17,488 bases of DNA from LMUY01 sp964244655 (GTDB lineage Bacteria; Pseudomonadota; Alphaproteobacteria; Acetobacterales; Acetobacteraceae), in assembly GCA_964244655.1 (NCBI GenBank), contig CAXTJU010000068.1, forward strand, positions 1 to 17,488, read 5' to 3'. Positions 6,671-13,243 of the stretch are shown here, in pieces; within the stretch, counting starts at the first letter, position 1, and each line of letters begins with the position of its first letter. Both the position numbers and the translations under genes were made by a program. The notes below the pieces were generated by a model. It saw only the letters and a list, made by a program, of their open reading frames with translations. It was not told the DNA's origin and did not search any database.

Positions 6671-7597
6671 CTACTGCGGCGGCGCAGGCTCAGCGACGAT
6701 GGCGGCAGGGGTCGCCACGGGTGCCGTGGGCTCGGGCGCCGGGTGCGGGCGGTTCATCATCGCGCCGGTCATCGGGATAAAGAACACGCCCACGTCGCGC
6801 TTGGAGTGGACCTTGCCGTCCTCGTCCTTGGTGTAGATGTACAGCACCTGGCCGCGCTTGAACGGCTGGCCGATCGGGATGATCATGCGGCCGCCGGGCT
6901 TCAGCTGCTTGAACAGTTCCGGCGGGGCGTATTGCGCGGCGCAGGTGACGATGATGATGTCGAAGCCGCCCTTGACCTCGGGCCAGCCGAAGTAGCCGTC
7001 GCCAACCCGGCTCTCGATGTTGTCGTAGCCCAGCGGCGCCCACAGGTGGGCCACCGCGTGGCCGAGCGGCTCGATGATCTCGATCGAGTAGGCGCGCTTG
7101 ACGATGCGCGACAGCAGGGAGGACTGGAAGCCGCTGCCGGTGCCGATCTCCAGCGTGGTGTCCCCTGGCTGGGGCTTGCACACCTGGGTCATGTAGGCCT
7201 GGCCCAGGTAGTCGGACAGCGCGGAGCCGTAGCCGAGCGCCCAGGGCTTCGGGTCGTCCTCGTAGGCCTCGCCAGGCAGGGCGCGGCGGTCGGCGTAGTT
7301 GTAGTGGTAGTATTCGCGCGGCACGGCCTGGAAGGCGGCGATCACCGCCGGGTCAGCGGAGCCGAGGCGGTCCTTCAGGTAGGACTGGATGCGGGCGATG
7401 GCGGCGGGCTTGCGGGCCTGGATGGCGTCGAACTGCCCTTGCGTCAGGTCCACCGGGCGGCCGGAGCGGCGCATCGCCTCCTCGAACGCGTCCCGCGTCC
7501 AGCCCGGCGCGGCGGCGGCGAAGGCTCCCGGCGCGAGGGCGGCACTGCCGGCGGCGGCGAGCAGGAAGCGGCGCGTCAGGGAAGGGAGGGCTGCCAC
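6671..7597 (-). CDS. Protein-L-isoaspartate O-methyltransferase-like protein with a twin-arginine signal
   Basis: PCMT enzymes use S-adenosylmethionine (SAM) to methylate isoaspartyl residues in damaged proteins. The 308-residue protein has the family's SAM-binding motif LEIGTGSGFQSSLL (149-162), the VGDGYFGWPE loop (198-207) and QLKPGGRMIIPIG (231-243). A region of about 90 residues precedes the core. The N-terminus, SLTRRFLLAAAGSAALAPGAF and onward, reads as a twin-arginine (Tat) leader with an AAA-type cleavage area, which implies export of a folded protein. A Pro/Ala tail ends the protein. The start is GTG 7597, the only reasonable one before the leader; it overlaps the preceding gene by 22 bp, so translation is probably coupled. 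The fold is clear; whether isoaspartate is the true substrate outside the cytoplasm is unknown. Confidence 0.82.
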   Translation of the reverse strand: MAALPSLTRRFLLAAAGSAALAPGAFAAAAPGWTRDAFEEAMRRSGRPVDLTQGQFDAIQARKPAAIARIQSYLKDRLGSADPAVIAAFQAVPREYYHYNYADRRALPGEAYEDDPKPWALGYGSALSDYLGQAYMTQVCKPQPGDTTLEIGTGSGFQSSLLSRIVKRAYSIEIIEPLGHAVAHLWAPLGYDNIESRVGDGYFGWPEVKGGFDIIIVTCAAQYAPPELFKQLKPGGRMIIPIGQPFKRGQVLYIYTKDEDGKVHSKRDVGVFFIPMTGAMMNRPHPAPEPTAPVATPAAIVAEPAPPQ

Positions 7598-9987
7598 TGC
7601 AATGTCTTTCGGAAAGATGGGTAGGCGGCGAAGCACACCCCATAGAGCAGCGCCGCCGCCAGAAACAGCCAATGCAGCCCGGCCTGCGTTGCAATCAGGT
7701 TGGCCAGTGGCGTGGCGACCACACTGAACGCGCCGTTGACCGCCCAGGCGAACGGCAGCATGGCGCCGGCCCCCACCCGCTGCAGCCCGAGCGGGAACGG
7801 CATGCCGAGCGCCACCGAGACCGGCGCCACCGCCAGCACCACCAGGGCGGCGCGCAGCAGCCAGGGCCAGCCGAGCGTCGCCAGCATGGCCGGCAGCACC
7901 CCGGCATAGGCCGCGACGCACCAGGCGGCGATGATGGCGGCCGAGAGCGCGATGCCGCTGCGCCCCGCCCGCTCCGCCAGCAGGCTGCCGAGGCCGGAGA
8001 ACACCAGCATGGCCGTCAGCACCAGGGCGAAGGCGGCGGTGCGGTCGTTGAGGAACAGGCTGGCCCGCTCGATCATGGCGATCTCGATGAACAGGAAGCC
8101 GAGGCCGAGGGCGGCGAAGTACACCACGGGGCGCAGGATCGCGCCGCCTGCCACGCGCAGCCGCCGGCCGGCCAGCAGCGGCACCAGCAGCACGCCCAGC
8201 GCGATCACCGCCGCCTGCGCCAGCACCGCCAGGTTGACCAGCTGGCCGATCTCCGCCTGCGGCAGCACCTCCAGCCGGCGCAGCACGGTGGCAAGGTGGT
8301 CCAGCCGCAGCACGTCGTAGTAGGCGGGGCGGTCCAGCGTGGCGGCGGCGAGGGAGAACGCGTCGCCGGACGGGGTGGCGTCCCCGGCCAGCACCGCGCC
8401 GGCCTCGTCCGCGATGGCGTCGGCCGGGCCGCCGGAGGTCACATCGCCGTCGTCGAAGTTGACGGCGGGCAGGTCGTTGTAGAGGCCGGCGCGCGCAGCG
8501 GCCACGTCCAGGCCGGGGTGGTACGACACGTCGAACGAGCGCTGGTCGCACCAGCGGCGGATGGCGGCGATGTCGGCGGGGCTCCAGGGCCGCGGCGAGA
8601 GCAGGATGCGGACGTTCCAGGCGGAGCGGTACGCCACGGCGTGCTGCGCCGGGTCCGCGACGCCGGCGGCCAGCAGGGCCTGGCGCGCCGTCGCCAGCAC
8701 GCGCAGGGCATAGACCGGGAACTCGCGGATCGAGACGGGGATCGACACGATGCCGTCCGGCGCCAGGGCGCCCAGGTCGGCGGCGAGCGCCTCGGCGGTG
8801 AAGGCGGTGCTGTTGGCCTCCGCCGCGTCCAGGAAGTCCCCCGACAGGTCGATGAGGCCATAGCCCGACCCGGCGCGTGCGGCGGCGAGCGGGCTGGCGG
8901 CGGAAAGCTGCACCCGGGGGTCGGCGGGCCGGGTGCGCAGGGCGGCCATCACCACCGGGTCCGGCTCCAGCGCGTCCACCTGCCGCGCGCCGAGCGCCAG
9001 CGCCTCCGCCACCCGGAAGCCGCCGGAGGAGCCGGCCAGCAGCACCCGGGCGCCGGGACGCAGCACGTAGGGCAGGGCGGCCAGGGTGGCGGGGGCGTAG
9101 CGCACGTCCAGCCGGCCCGGCTTCGGCAGGGCGGCGATGCGGTTGCCGTCCCGGTACAGGCCGAAGGTGGCGGGCGGGCCGGGCAGCCCCAGCAGGTCGA
9201 GGTTGTTGGACACGTCGGCGTCGAGCCGCTCGGTGAAGTCGTCCAGCACCGCGTACAGCCCGCGGGGGGAGCGCAGCTCCGACACCACCCGGCTGTCGGG
9301 GACGTGCAGCGGGGCGTAGATCGCCTTGAAGTCGTTGTAGGACGCCTGCCCGCCGGCCAGCAGCCCCGCCTCGCAGAGCGCCAGCACCGCCAGGCCCGAG
9401 AACCCGGCCATGCGGGCCGATCGGGCAGAAGGGGGGCCGAACCAGCAGGCGGCGGCCAGCGGCAGCAGCAGCACCGGCGCCAGCAGGAATGGGTGGACGA
9501 AGAACATCAGCCCCAGCACCAGCGCCGACCCGGCGCCCGCGCCCAGCAGGTCCGCGCCGTACACCCGCGCCACCCGGTCGGCGTTCAGCACGAAGCACAG
9601 GCTGATGTACAGCCCCGTCAAGTAGAAGAACGGCAGCAGGGCGGCGTAGTACAGCGCGATGTTGCCGAGCTGCGGCGCGTAGGTGGCGGCGTTCTGCAGT
9701 TGCAGCGGATTGAACGGGTTGGCCGTCACCGCCCAGGCGCCGCCCGCCGCCGTCGCCACCAGCAGCACCGGCAGCCAGGACAGCAGCCAGGCGGCATGGC
9801 GCAGCACCGTGCCGCGGGCCAGCGCCACCGTGACGCCGCTGAACGCGAAGCCGGCCATGACGATGGAGATGACCCAGTAGCCGTATTCCGACCATTTCGC
9901 GACGGCGAAGTACCGCGTCAGCGCCGTCTCCAGCCCGACCGCCGCGCCGGACACCAGGAACAGCGGCAGCAGCCGGGATTTCGTCAT
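7576..9987 (-). CDS. Polytopic membrane protein with a degenerate spermidine-synthase-like domain
   Basis: This 803-residue protein has three parts. Residues about 1-215 hold some six hydrophobic helices (for example LFLVSGAAVGLETALTRYF, which resembles the start of membrane spermidine-synthase proteins). Residues about 220-560 are soluble and contain a Rossmann-like unit, RPGARVLLAGSSGGFRVAEA then VDALEPDP (310-344), resembling the nucleotide-binding core of spermidine synthases and methyltransferases. Residues about 570-803 are another set of six or so membrane helices. The usual GGGDG signature is changed to AGSSGG and the polyamine-binding YHE motif is not apparent, so aminopropyl transfer is doubtful. 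ATG 9987 overlaps the preceding stop as ATGA, indicating translational coupling. The role is unknown; transport or membrane tethering of a SAM-using activity is a guess from context. Confidence 0.75.
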   Translation of the reverse strand: MTKSRLLPLFLVSGAAVGLETALTRYFAVAKWSEYGYWVISIVMAGFAFSGVTVALARGTVLRHAAWLLSWLPVLLVATAAGGAWAVTANPFNPLQLQNAATYAPQLGNIALYYAALLPFFYLTGLYISLCFVLNADRVARVYGADLLGAGAGSALVLGLMFFVHPFLLAPVLLLPLAAACWFGPPSARSARMAGFSGLAVLALCEAGLLAGGQASYNDFKAIYAPLHVPDSRVVSELRSPRGLYAVLDDFTERLDADVSNNLDLLGLPGPPATFGLYRDGNRIAALPKPGRLDVRYAPATLAALPYVLRPGARVLLAGSSGGFRVAEALALGARQVDALEPDPVVMAALRTRPADPRVQLSAASPLAAARAGSGYGLIDLSGDFLDAAEANSTAFTAEALAADLGALAPDGIVSIPVSIREFPVYALRVLATARQALLAAGVADPAQHAVAYRSAWNVRILLSPRPWSPADIAAIRRWCDQRSFDVSYHPGLDVAAARAGLYNDLPAVNFDDGDVTSGGPADAIADEAGAVLAGDATPSGDAFSLAAATLDRPAYYDVLRLDHLATVLRRLEVLPQAEIGQLVNLAVLAQAAVIALGVLLVPLLAGRRLRVAGGAILRPVVYFAALGLGFLFIEIAMIERASLFLNDRTAAFALVLTAMLVFSGLGSLLAERAGRSGIALSAAIIAAWCVAAYAGVLPAMLATLGWPWLLRAALVVLAVAPVSVALGMPFPLGLQRVGAGAMLPFAWAVNGAFSVVATPLANLIATQAGLHWLFLAAALLYGVCFAAYPSFRKTLQWQPSLP

Positions 9988-10847
9988 GGGCCGGTCACCT
10001 GGGTGCGCAGGAAACCCAGCATCTCGGCGTTGAAGCGGCTGCCGTCGTCCACGAACAGGGCGTGCCCGGCGTCCTCGTAGATGTCGCACTGCACCCCGGG
10101 GTGGCGGGCCTGCAGGTTCTCGGCCTGCCCCGCCAGATGCGGCCGCACGATGTAGAGGATCGGCTTGCGGACCATGTAGATCGCATCCCGCCAGAAGCTG
10201 CGCGGGACCGGATACGACAGCAGCGCCGCCGCGGCCAGGGGCGGGGTGCGCAGCGCGGTCTCGGCCAATTGGTCGAGATAGGCCTCGCCGGGGGAGCGGC
10301 GGAACATGCTGCGGACGAAGCGGGCCATCGCCACCTCGCGCGGCACGCGCAGCACCGGGCGGGGCGGGGCGCGGGAGGGCACCGGCGCCGGGTCCTCGCC
10401 GACCGAGTTGTCGATCAGCACCATGCCGGCCAGTTGGCTGTCCCCGGCCTCGTGCACGTAGGCCAGGCTGTCCAGCACGCCGAGCGACCAGCCCACCAGC
10501 ACCACGCGCCGGCCCAGGGTGCGGAGCAGGTCGGCAATGTCGGCGCCGCGGCGGTAGGGTTCATAGCCGGCCAGCGGGATGTCGCTCTGGCCTTGGCCGC
10601 GCGGGTCCAGCGCGATCACGTGGTAGTCGCGCGAGAAGAAGTCGATCTGGCCCTGGAAGATCCAGGCCGGCATGGTCCAGCCGGGGACGAAGACGAGGGT
10701 GGGGGCGGCGCTCGGCCCGGTTTCGGTATAGTGCAGCCGCACCCCGTCGCTGGTGGCGAAGAAGCGGTCGGCGGCCCGCGCCGAGCCAGGCAGGGCCAGG
10801 CCGGGCCAGGCGAGCAGCAGCCAGAGAATGAGGATGGGGCGGCGCAT
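9984..10847 (-). CDS. Exported alpha/beta-fold hydrolase
   Basis: This 287-residue serine hydrolase has a hydrophobic signal peptide (MRRPILILWLLLAWPGLALP, cleaved near ARAA at 23-26), so it works in the periplasm or at the membrane. The oxyanion segment is VFVPGWTM (53-59), the nucleophile is Ser121 in VGWSLGVLD, and the catalytic His262 is in DAGHALF. DPRGQGQSD (81-89) is the family's usual strand-4 loop. The acidic triad member is not certain. It is the first gene of a three-gene run whose members overlap by 4 and 22 bp. Relatives include haloperoxidase- and esterase-like enzymes, so the substrate cannot be assigned. No strong ribosome binding site precedes ATG 10847. Confidence 0.85.
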   Translation of the reverse strand: MRRPILILWLLLAWPGLALPGSARAADRFFATSDGVRLHYTETGPSAAPTLVFVPGWTMPAWIFQGQIDFFSRDYHVIALDPRGQGQSDIPLAGYEPYRRGADIADLLRTLGRRVVLVGWSLGVLDSLAYVHEAGDSQLAGMVLIDNSVGEDPAPVPSRAPPRPVLRVPREVAMARFVRSMFRRSPGEAYLDQLAETALRTPPLAAAALLSYPVPRSFWRDAIYMVRKPILYIVRPHLAGQAENLQARHPGVQCDIYEDAGHALFVDDGSRFNAEMLGFLRTQVTGP

Positions 10848-10970
10848 GATGGGTTATGGCGGGGCAGCCGGGGCGGCTGTCAATGAGCATGGCGGCACGG
10901 CATGGCGGACCCGGATGGCCCCCAACCGCGGGGCGTTCGCGGCGAATGGATGACCGGGTGCTTTTTAGCC

Positions 10971-11030
10971 AGCAAGGCCGGGGCGCTGCCCCAGACCCCG
11001 CCAGAGGACCGGGTCCTCTGGACACCTGGT
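10971..11030 (+). repeat. Two-hairpin intergenic repeat, copy A
   Basis: The 60-bp element contains GGGGC-GCT-GCCCC followed by CCAGAGGAC-CGG-GTCCTCTGG (11001-11021), then ACACCTGGT. It matches copy B (13182-13241, opposite strand) at 52 of 60 positions. Such GGGGC...CCAGAGG repeats are frequent between genes in Acetobacteraceae (general knowledge). Confidence 0.8.
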
Positions 11031-11077
11031 AGTGTCTCGATTTGAAATCCGGCTGGGTCTGTTCTTCCGCTTTCGAC

Positions 11078-11230
11078 CGATTGTGTTGAAAAAGGCCGTC
11101 TGCGCCCTTCCACTCGCTAATCGGTGCAGAATCAGAATGTATACATGACTGAAAGCACTCATCATATCCGTTGCAGTTTCGGCATGGAAACCCTTCTCGG
11201 GGCACGTCTCGGCCTTTTTCAACACAATCG
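11078..11230. repeat. MITE-like element with 21-bp perfect inverted repeats
   Basis: Arms at 11078-11098 and 11210-11230 are perfect inverted copies of a 21-mer containing TTGTGTTGAAAAAGGCC. The spacer is 111 bp and includes the AT-rich segment AATCAGAATGTATACATGAC. No transposase is present. The size and structure suggest a miniature inverted-repeat element or the remnant ends of an insertion sequence. Target-site duplications are not obvious. Confidence 0.6.
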
Positions 11231-11262
11231 ACCCATGTCGGTCATAACTGGACAGCACGGTT

Positions 11263-11280
11263 GTGCCCGAAAGCGGGCAC
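11263..11280 (-). terminator. Small hairpin after the AT-rich island gene
   Basis: GTGCCCG (11263-11269) and CGGGCAC (11274-11280) form a 7-bp stem with the loop AAAG, about 50 bp past the stop of the minus-strand gene ending at 11330. No U-tract follows, so terminator activity is only possible. Confidence 0.3.
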
Positions 11281-11329
11281 TCACGTAATGCGTAGTTCAA
11301 GAATTTTGGAGCATCGGGTGATGAACACC

Positions 11330-12091
11330 CTAAAATGGAATGTCGTTGTCCAGGTCACTCTTTGAAGACCAAGACTCATTGGAAGTGTCTTTAGATGCAC
11401 GCGGTGGAGACAGCGCCTTTGGCTGCTGCGTAGGCCCAACTTTACGCGTCTTCTCCTCTTCCTGTTTGGCTTCGGCCACTGTCTGCGTGATATTTGTAAT
11501 CAGCTTGTGCGCCATATCGACAGAGGCCCACGTTGCTCCAGGTATAGCTAGTATCTCAAAGGAGAGGAGCGTCACGGCAAGAATACTCAACCTTCTTCTC
11601 TCGAGTTCCTTCTCAAAGGCATCAAGCTTGTCGAGGAGCGCCCTCTTTTTGGGAGCTGTCATGTTTGAGTCTTCGACGCATTTACGCAGGCCGTGGACGT
11701 AGCTTCTGATCTGATCCTTAGAGGTAGGAAGAACCTCAACGGACGTACGTTTTGCACGGACCGTGTTATCAAGTACAAGTTGTGTCACGAAGTGATCTAG
11801 ATCGGCCTGAAATTGTTTATAGTCATGATCATTATAATTAGCGATTTTTGGAACCATCATTTTTGTAAAAGGTTCTATCTCTAGTCTTTTTCCAGAAGCT
11901 ACGACTACGTTCATGAATTTTTGTTGAAGATCCTCTCTTTGCTTCCACTCATACTGGTTTTCAGGGTCAAACTTGGCAATTCGCTGATCCAGGCTTCTTT
12001 GAGCATGGTTCACGAGGCCCATAAAGGCAGCTTTGGGTTCCTCATCCAGATTATCAAGCTGTTCTTGTGTGACGAAGTTGAGAATGGTCAT
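11330..12091 (-). CDS. Unrecognised single-pass membrane protein with an SSB-like C-terminal tip
   Basis: I cannot assign a family. The 253-residue protein has a mostly helical, charged N-terminal region of about 165 residues, which includes a probable coiled coil at 147-167 (APKKRALLDKLDAFEKELER). One hydrophobic segment follows at about 168-190 (LSILAVTLLSFEILAIPGATW). Next comes a Gln/Ser/Pro-rich, probably disordered linker (about 205-245), and the last eight residues are DLDNDIPF. That tip matches the protein-docking end of bacterial SSB (DFDDDIPF in E. coli) at six of eight positions, and it follows a disordered linker as in SSB. ATG 12091 is chosen over an upstream TTG at 12106 (giving MTILNFVTQEQ); no good ribosome binding site is seen at either. 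The gene is much more AT-rich than its neighbours, which suggests horizontal transfer. Confidence 0.75.
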   Translation of the reverse strand: MTILNFVTQEQLDNLDEEPKAAFMGLVNHAQRSLDQRIAKFDPENQYEWKQREDLQQKFMNVVVASGKRLEIEPFTKMMVPKIANYNDHDYKQFQADLDHFVTQLVLDNTVRAKRTSVEVLPTSKDQIRSYVHGLRKCVEDSNMTAPKKRALLDKLDAFEKELERRRLSILAVTLLSFEILAIPGATWASVDMAHKLITNITQTVAEAKQEEEKTRKVGPTQQPKALSPPRASKDTSNESWSSKSDLDNDIPF

Positions 12092-12415
12092 ACTTGAGCA
12101 TAGCAATCAGGCTCGGTGATTGCCAAGACTACGCCCTAATAGCCTCAATAGCCTCACGCGATAAAATCTAAAGTCACATTTCGGGAGGTCGGCTTCTCTG
12201 GATTGCGCCTCAGCATCGGACAAGCCGCTAACCACCAACCATAGACCGCAGTTTCAACGCCCTGGTTTTTAGACGGTCTGCCAACGATGACGGATCAGGC
12301 CCGGATTTTGGGCTGAGACACCTGATATTATTAATAGGGGTCAAGGAGACCATGTCCCCTTGCGGGTGCAGGGCAGAGCCCTGCGAAGCCGACGGCCACA
12401 ATTCCAGCAGGCTGG
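12092..12415. other. Intergenic, AT-rich, with repeat copy C
   Basis: This stretch of 324 bases has no convincing gene. It contains a short direct repeat ATAGCCTCA (12138-12156 region) upstream of the island gene, the AT-rich run ATATTATTAATA near 12325-12336, and repeat copy C (12337-12384). Composition returns to high GC from about 12355. Confidence 0.5.
12337..12384 (-). repeat. Two-hairpin repeat, copy C
   Basis: Read on the minus strand, GCAGGGC-TCT-GCCCTGC is followed by ACCCG and a hairpin of CAAGGGGAC-ATG-GTCTCCTTG with one mismatch. It lies about 30 bp beyond the stop of the ankyrin-like gene, in the same orientation, and ends in an AT-rich stretch, so it may serve as a 3' end or terminator. 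It is an inverted copy of D (13123-13169). Confidence 0.75.
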
Positions 12416-13081
12416 TCAGCGGTGCGGATCAAACCCCAGGAACCCGGCTGACGGCACCGCCGCCCCGCCATTGCCGGCGAACAGCGCCGGAGACTGGAGC
12501 GCTGCGCCTCGGGCCTGCCGCGCGTCTGCGGCCGCCTGGGCGCGCGCCTGCCGGGCGGCCGCGGCGGCTTCGGCCGCCTCGCGGCGGCGCTCGGCCGGGG
12601 TGCGGGGGGCGGAGCTGGCCTCGGTCGCCGGCGGGGGGCCGCGCAGGCCGCCGCCGGTGCCGCGCAGCGACAGCAGCAGGAAGGACAGGTCGTTGCGGCC
12701 GAGGTCCACGGACAGCTCCAGCGGGGTCAGGCCGAGCAGGTTGGTGCCGTCCAGGTCGGCGCCGCGGGAGATCGCGTCGCGCGCGGAGACGATGTCGCCG
12801 CGGTTGATGGCGTCGAACAGTGCCTCCGTCGGCGGCAGGTCGGCGGCGGTGCGGTCGGCGGGGGCCACGCTGTCCGGGCGGGGCACCGCGCCGGGCACGG
12901 CGACCGGCGGGGGCGTGGGCGCGGCCTGGGGCGCGGACTTCGGCGCGCCGCCGGTCGGGTCACGGCCGCCCCGGCCGCCGCCGCCGCCGCCGAGGCCTGC
13001 CGCGCCCTGCGCCATGGCTGCTTGCGCGAGCCCGGAAAGGGTGATGGCCAACAAGGCGATGACGAGGGGTCTCATGCGCAT
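12416..13081 (-). CDS. Exported ankyrin-repeat-like protein
   Basis: This 221-residue protein has a signal peptide (MRMRPLVIALLAITLSGLAQ, likely cleaved near AMAQ at 22-25). A Gly-rich and Pro-rich linker leads to about two ankyrin-type units: LFDAINRGDIVSARDAISRG with ADLDGTNLLGLTPLELSVDL, then GRNDLSFLLLSLRG. A charged Ala/Arg helix follows (about 160-190, ERRREAAEAAAAARQARAQA), and the protein ends in a low-complexity tail. Ankyrin units mediate protein contacts; the partner is unknown. The start may be ATG 13081 or 13075; neither has a strong ribosome binding site. It stands alone between inverted copies of a two-hairpin repeat. Confidence 0.75.
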   Translation of the reverse strand: MRMRPLVIALLAITLSGLAQAAMAQGAAGLGGGGGGRGGRDPTGGAPKSAPQAAPTPPPVAVPGAVPRPDSVAPADRTAADLPPTEALFDAINRGDIVSARDAISRGADLDGTNLLGLTPLELSVDLGRNDLSFLLLSLRGTGGGLRGPPPATEASSAPRTPAERRREAAEAAAAARQARAQAAADARQARGAALQSPALFAGNGGAAVPSAGFLGFDPHR

Positions 13082-13122
13082 GGCGGCAGTCTAGCCCGCT
13101 TGGCCGCTCCGGTGAAGCATCA

Positions 13123-13169
13123 GCAGGGCTCTGCCCTGCACCCGCAAGGGAACGAAGTTCCCTTGACCC
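13123..13169 (+). repeat. Two-hairpin repeat, copy D
   Basis: GCAGGGC-TCT-GCCCTGC, then ACCCG, then a perfect 9-bp stem CAAGGGAAC-GAA-GTTCCCTTG (13145-13165). The copy is itself flanked by GCATCA/TGATGC (13117-13122, 13170-13175). It is inverted relative to copy C on the other side of the ankyrin-like gene. Confidence 0.75.
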
Positions 13170-13181
13170 ATGATGCTCGTC

Positions 13182-13241
13182 ACCAGGTGTCCAGAGGACC
13201 TTGTCCTCTGGCGGGGTTCGGGGCAGAGCCCTGATCTTGCT
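13182..13241 (-). repeat. Two-hairpin repeat, copy B
   Basis: This is an inverted copy of the 60-bp element at 10971-11030 (52 of 60 identical), with the perfect stem CCAGAGGAC-CTT-GTCCTCTGG at 13191-13211. It starts two bases after the stop of the vWA-type gene (13244) and reads in the same direction, so it probably marks that operon's 3' end. Confidence 0.8.
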
Positions 13242-13243
13242 TG

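Larger units (their letters stand above)
10848..11329. other. Intergenic region with repeats, start of the AT-rich patch
   Basis: This stretch of 482 bases holds a two-hairpin repeat (10971-11030), a 21-bp inverted repeat pair (11078-11230) and a short hairpin (11263-11280). Base composition falls sharply in GC from about 11035. I see no convincing gene; a 111-codon minus-strand frame across it mainly translates these repeats. Confidence 0.6.

Noticed and set aside
7598..9895. A long N-terminal extension of the isoaspartate methyltransferase-like frame
   Set aside because: The upstream part is the out-of-frame shadow of the membrane protein gene. The Tat leader right after GTG 7597 shows the true start.
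7672..10080. An 802-codon plus-strand frame opposite the membrane protein
   Set aside because: The Gln/Gly/His-rich composition and absence of any motif mark it as the antisense shadow of the 7576-9987 gene.
10965..11300. A 111-codon minus-strand frame downstream of the island gene
   Set aside because: It runs through the inverted repeat and the two-hairpin repeat, with no recognisable domain and no ribosome binding site.
10971..13241. A CRISPR array suggested by several palindromic repeats
   Set aside because: There are only four copies, in both orientations, with irregular spacing and no unit spacers or cas genes.
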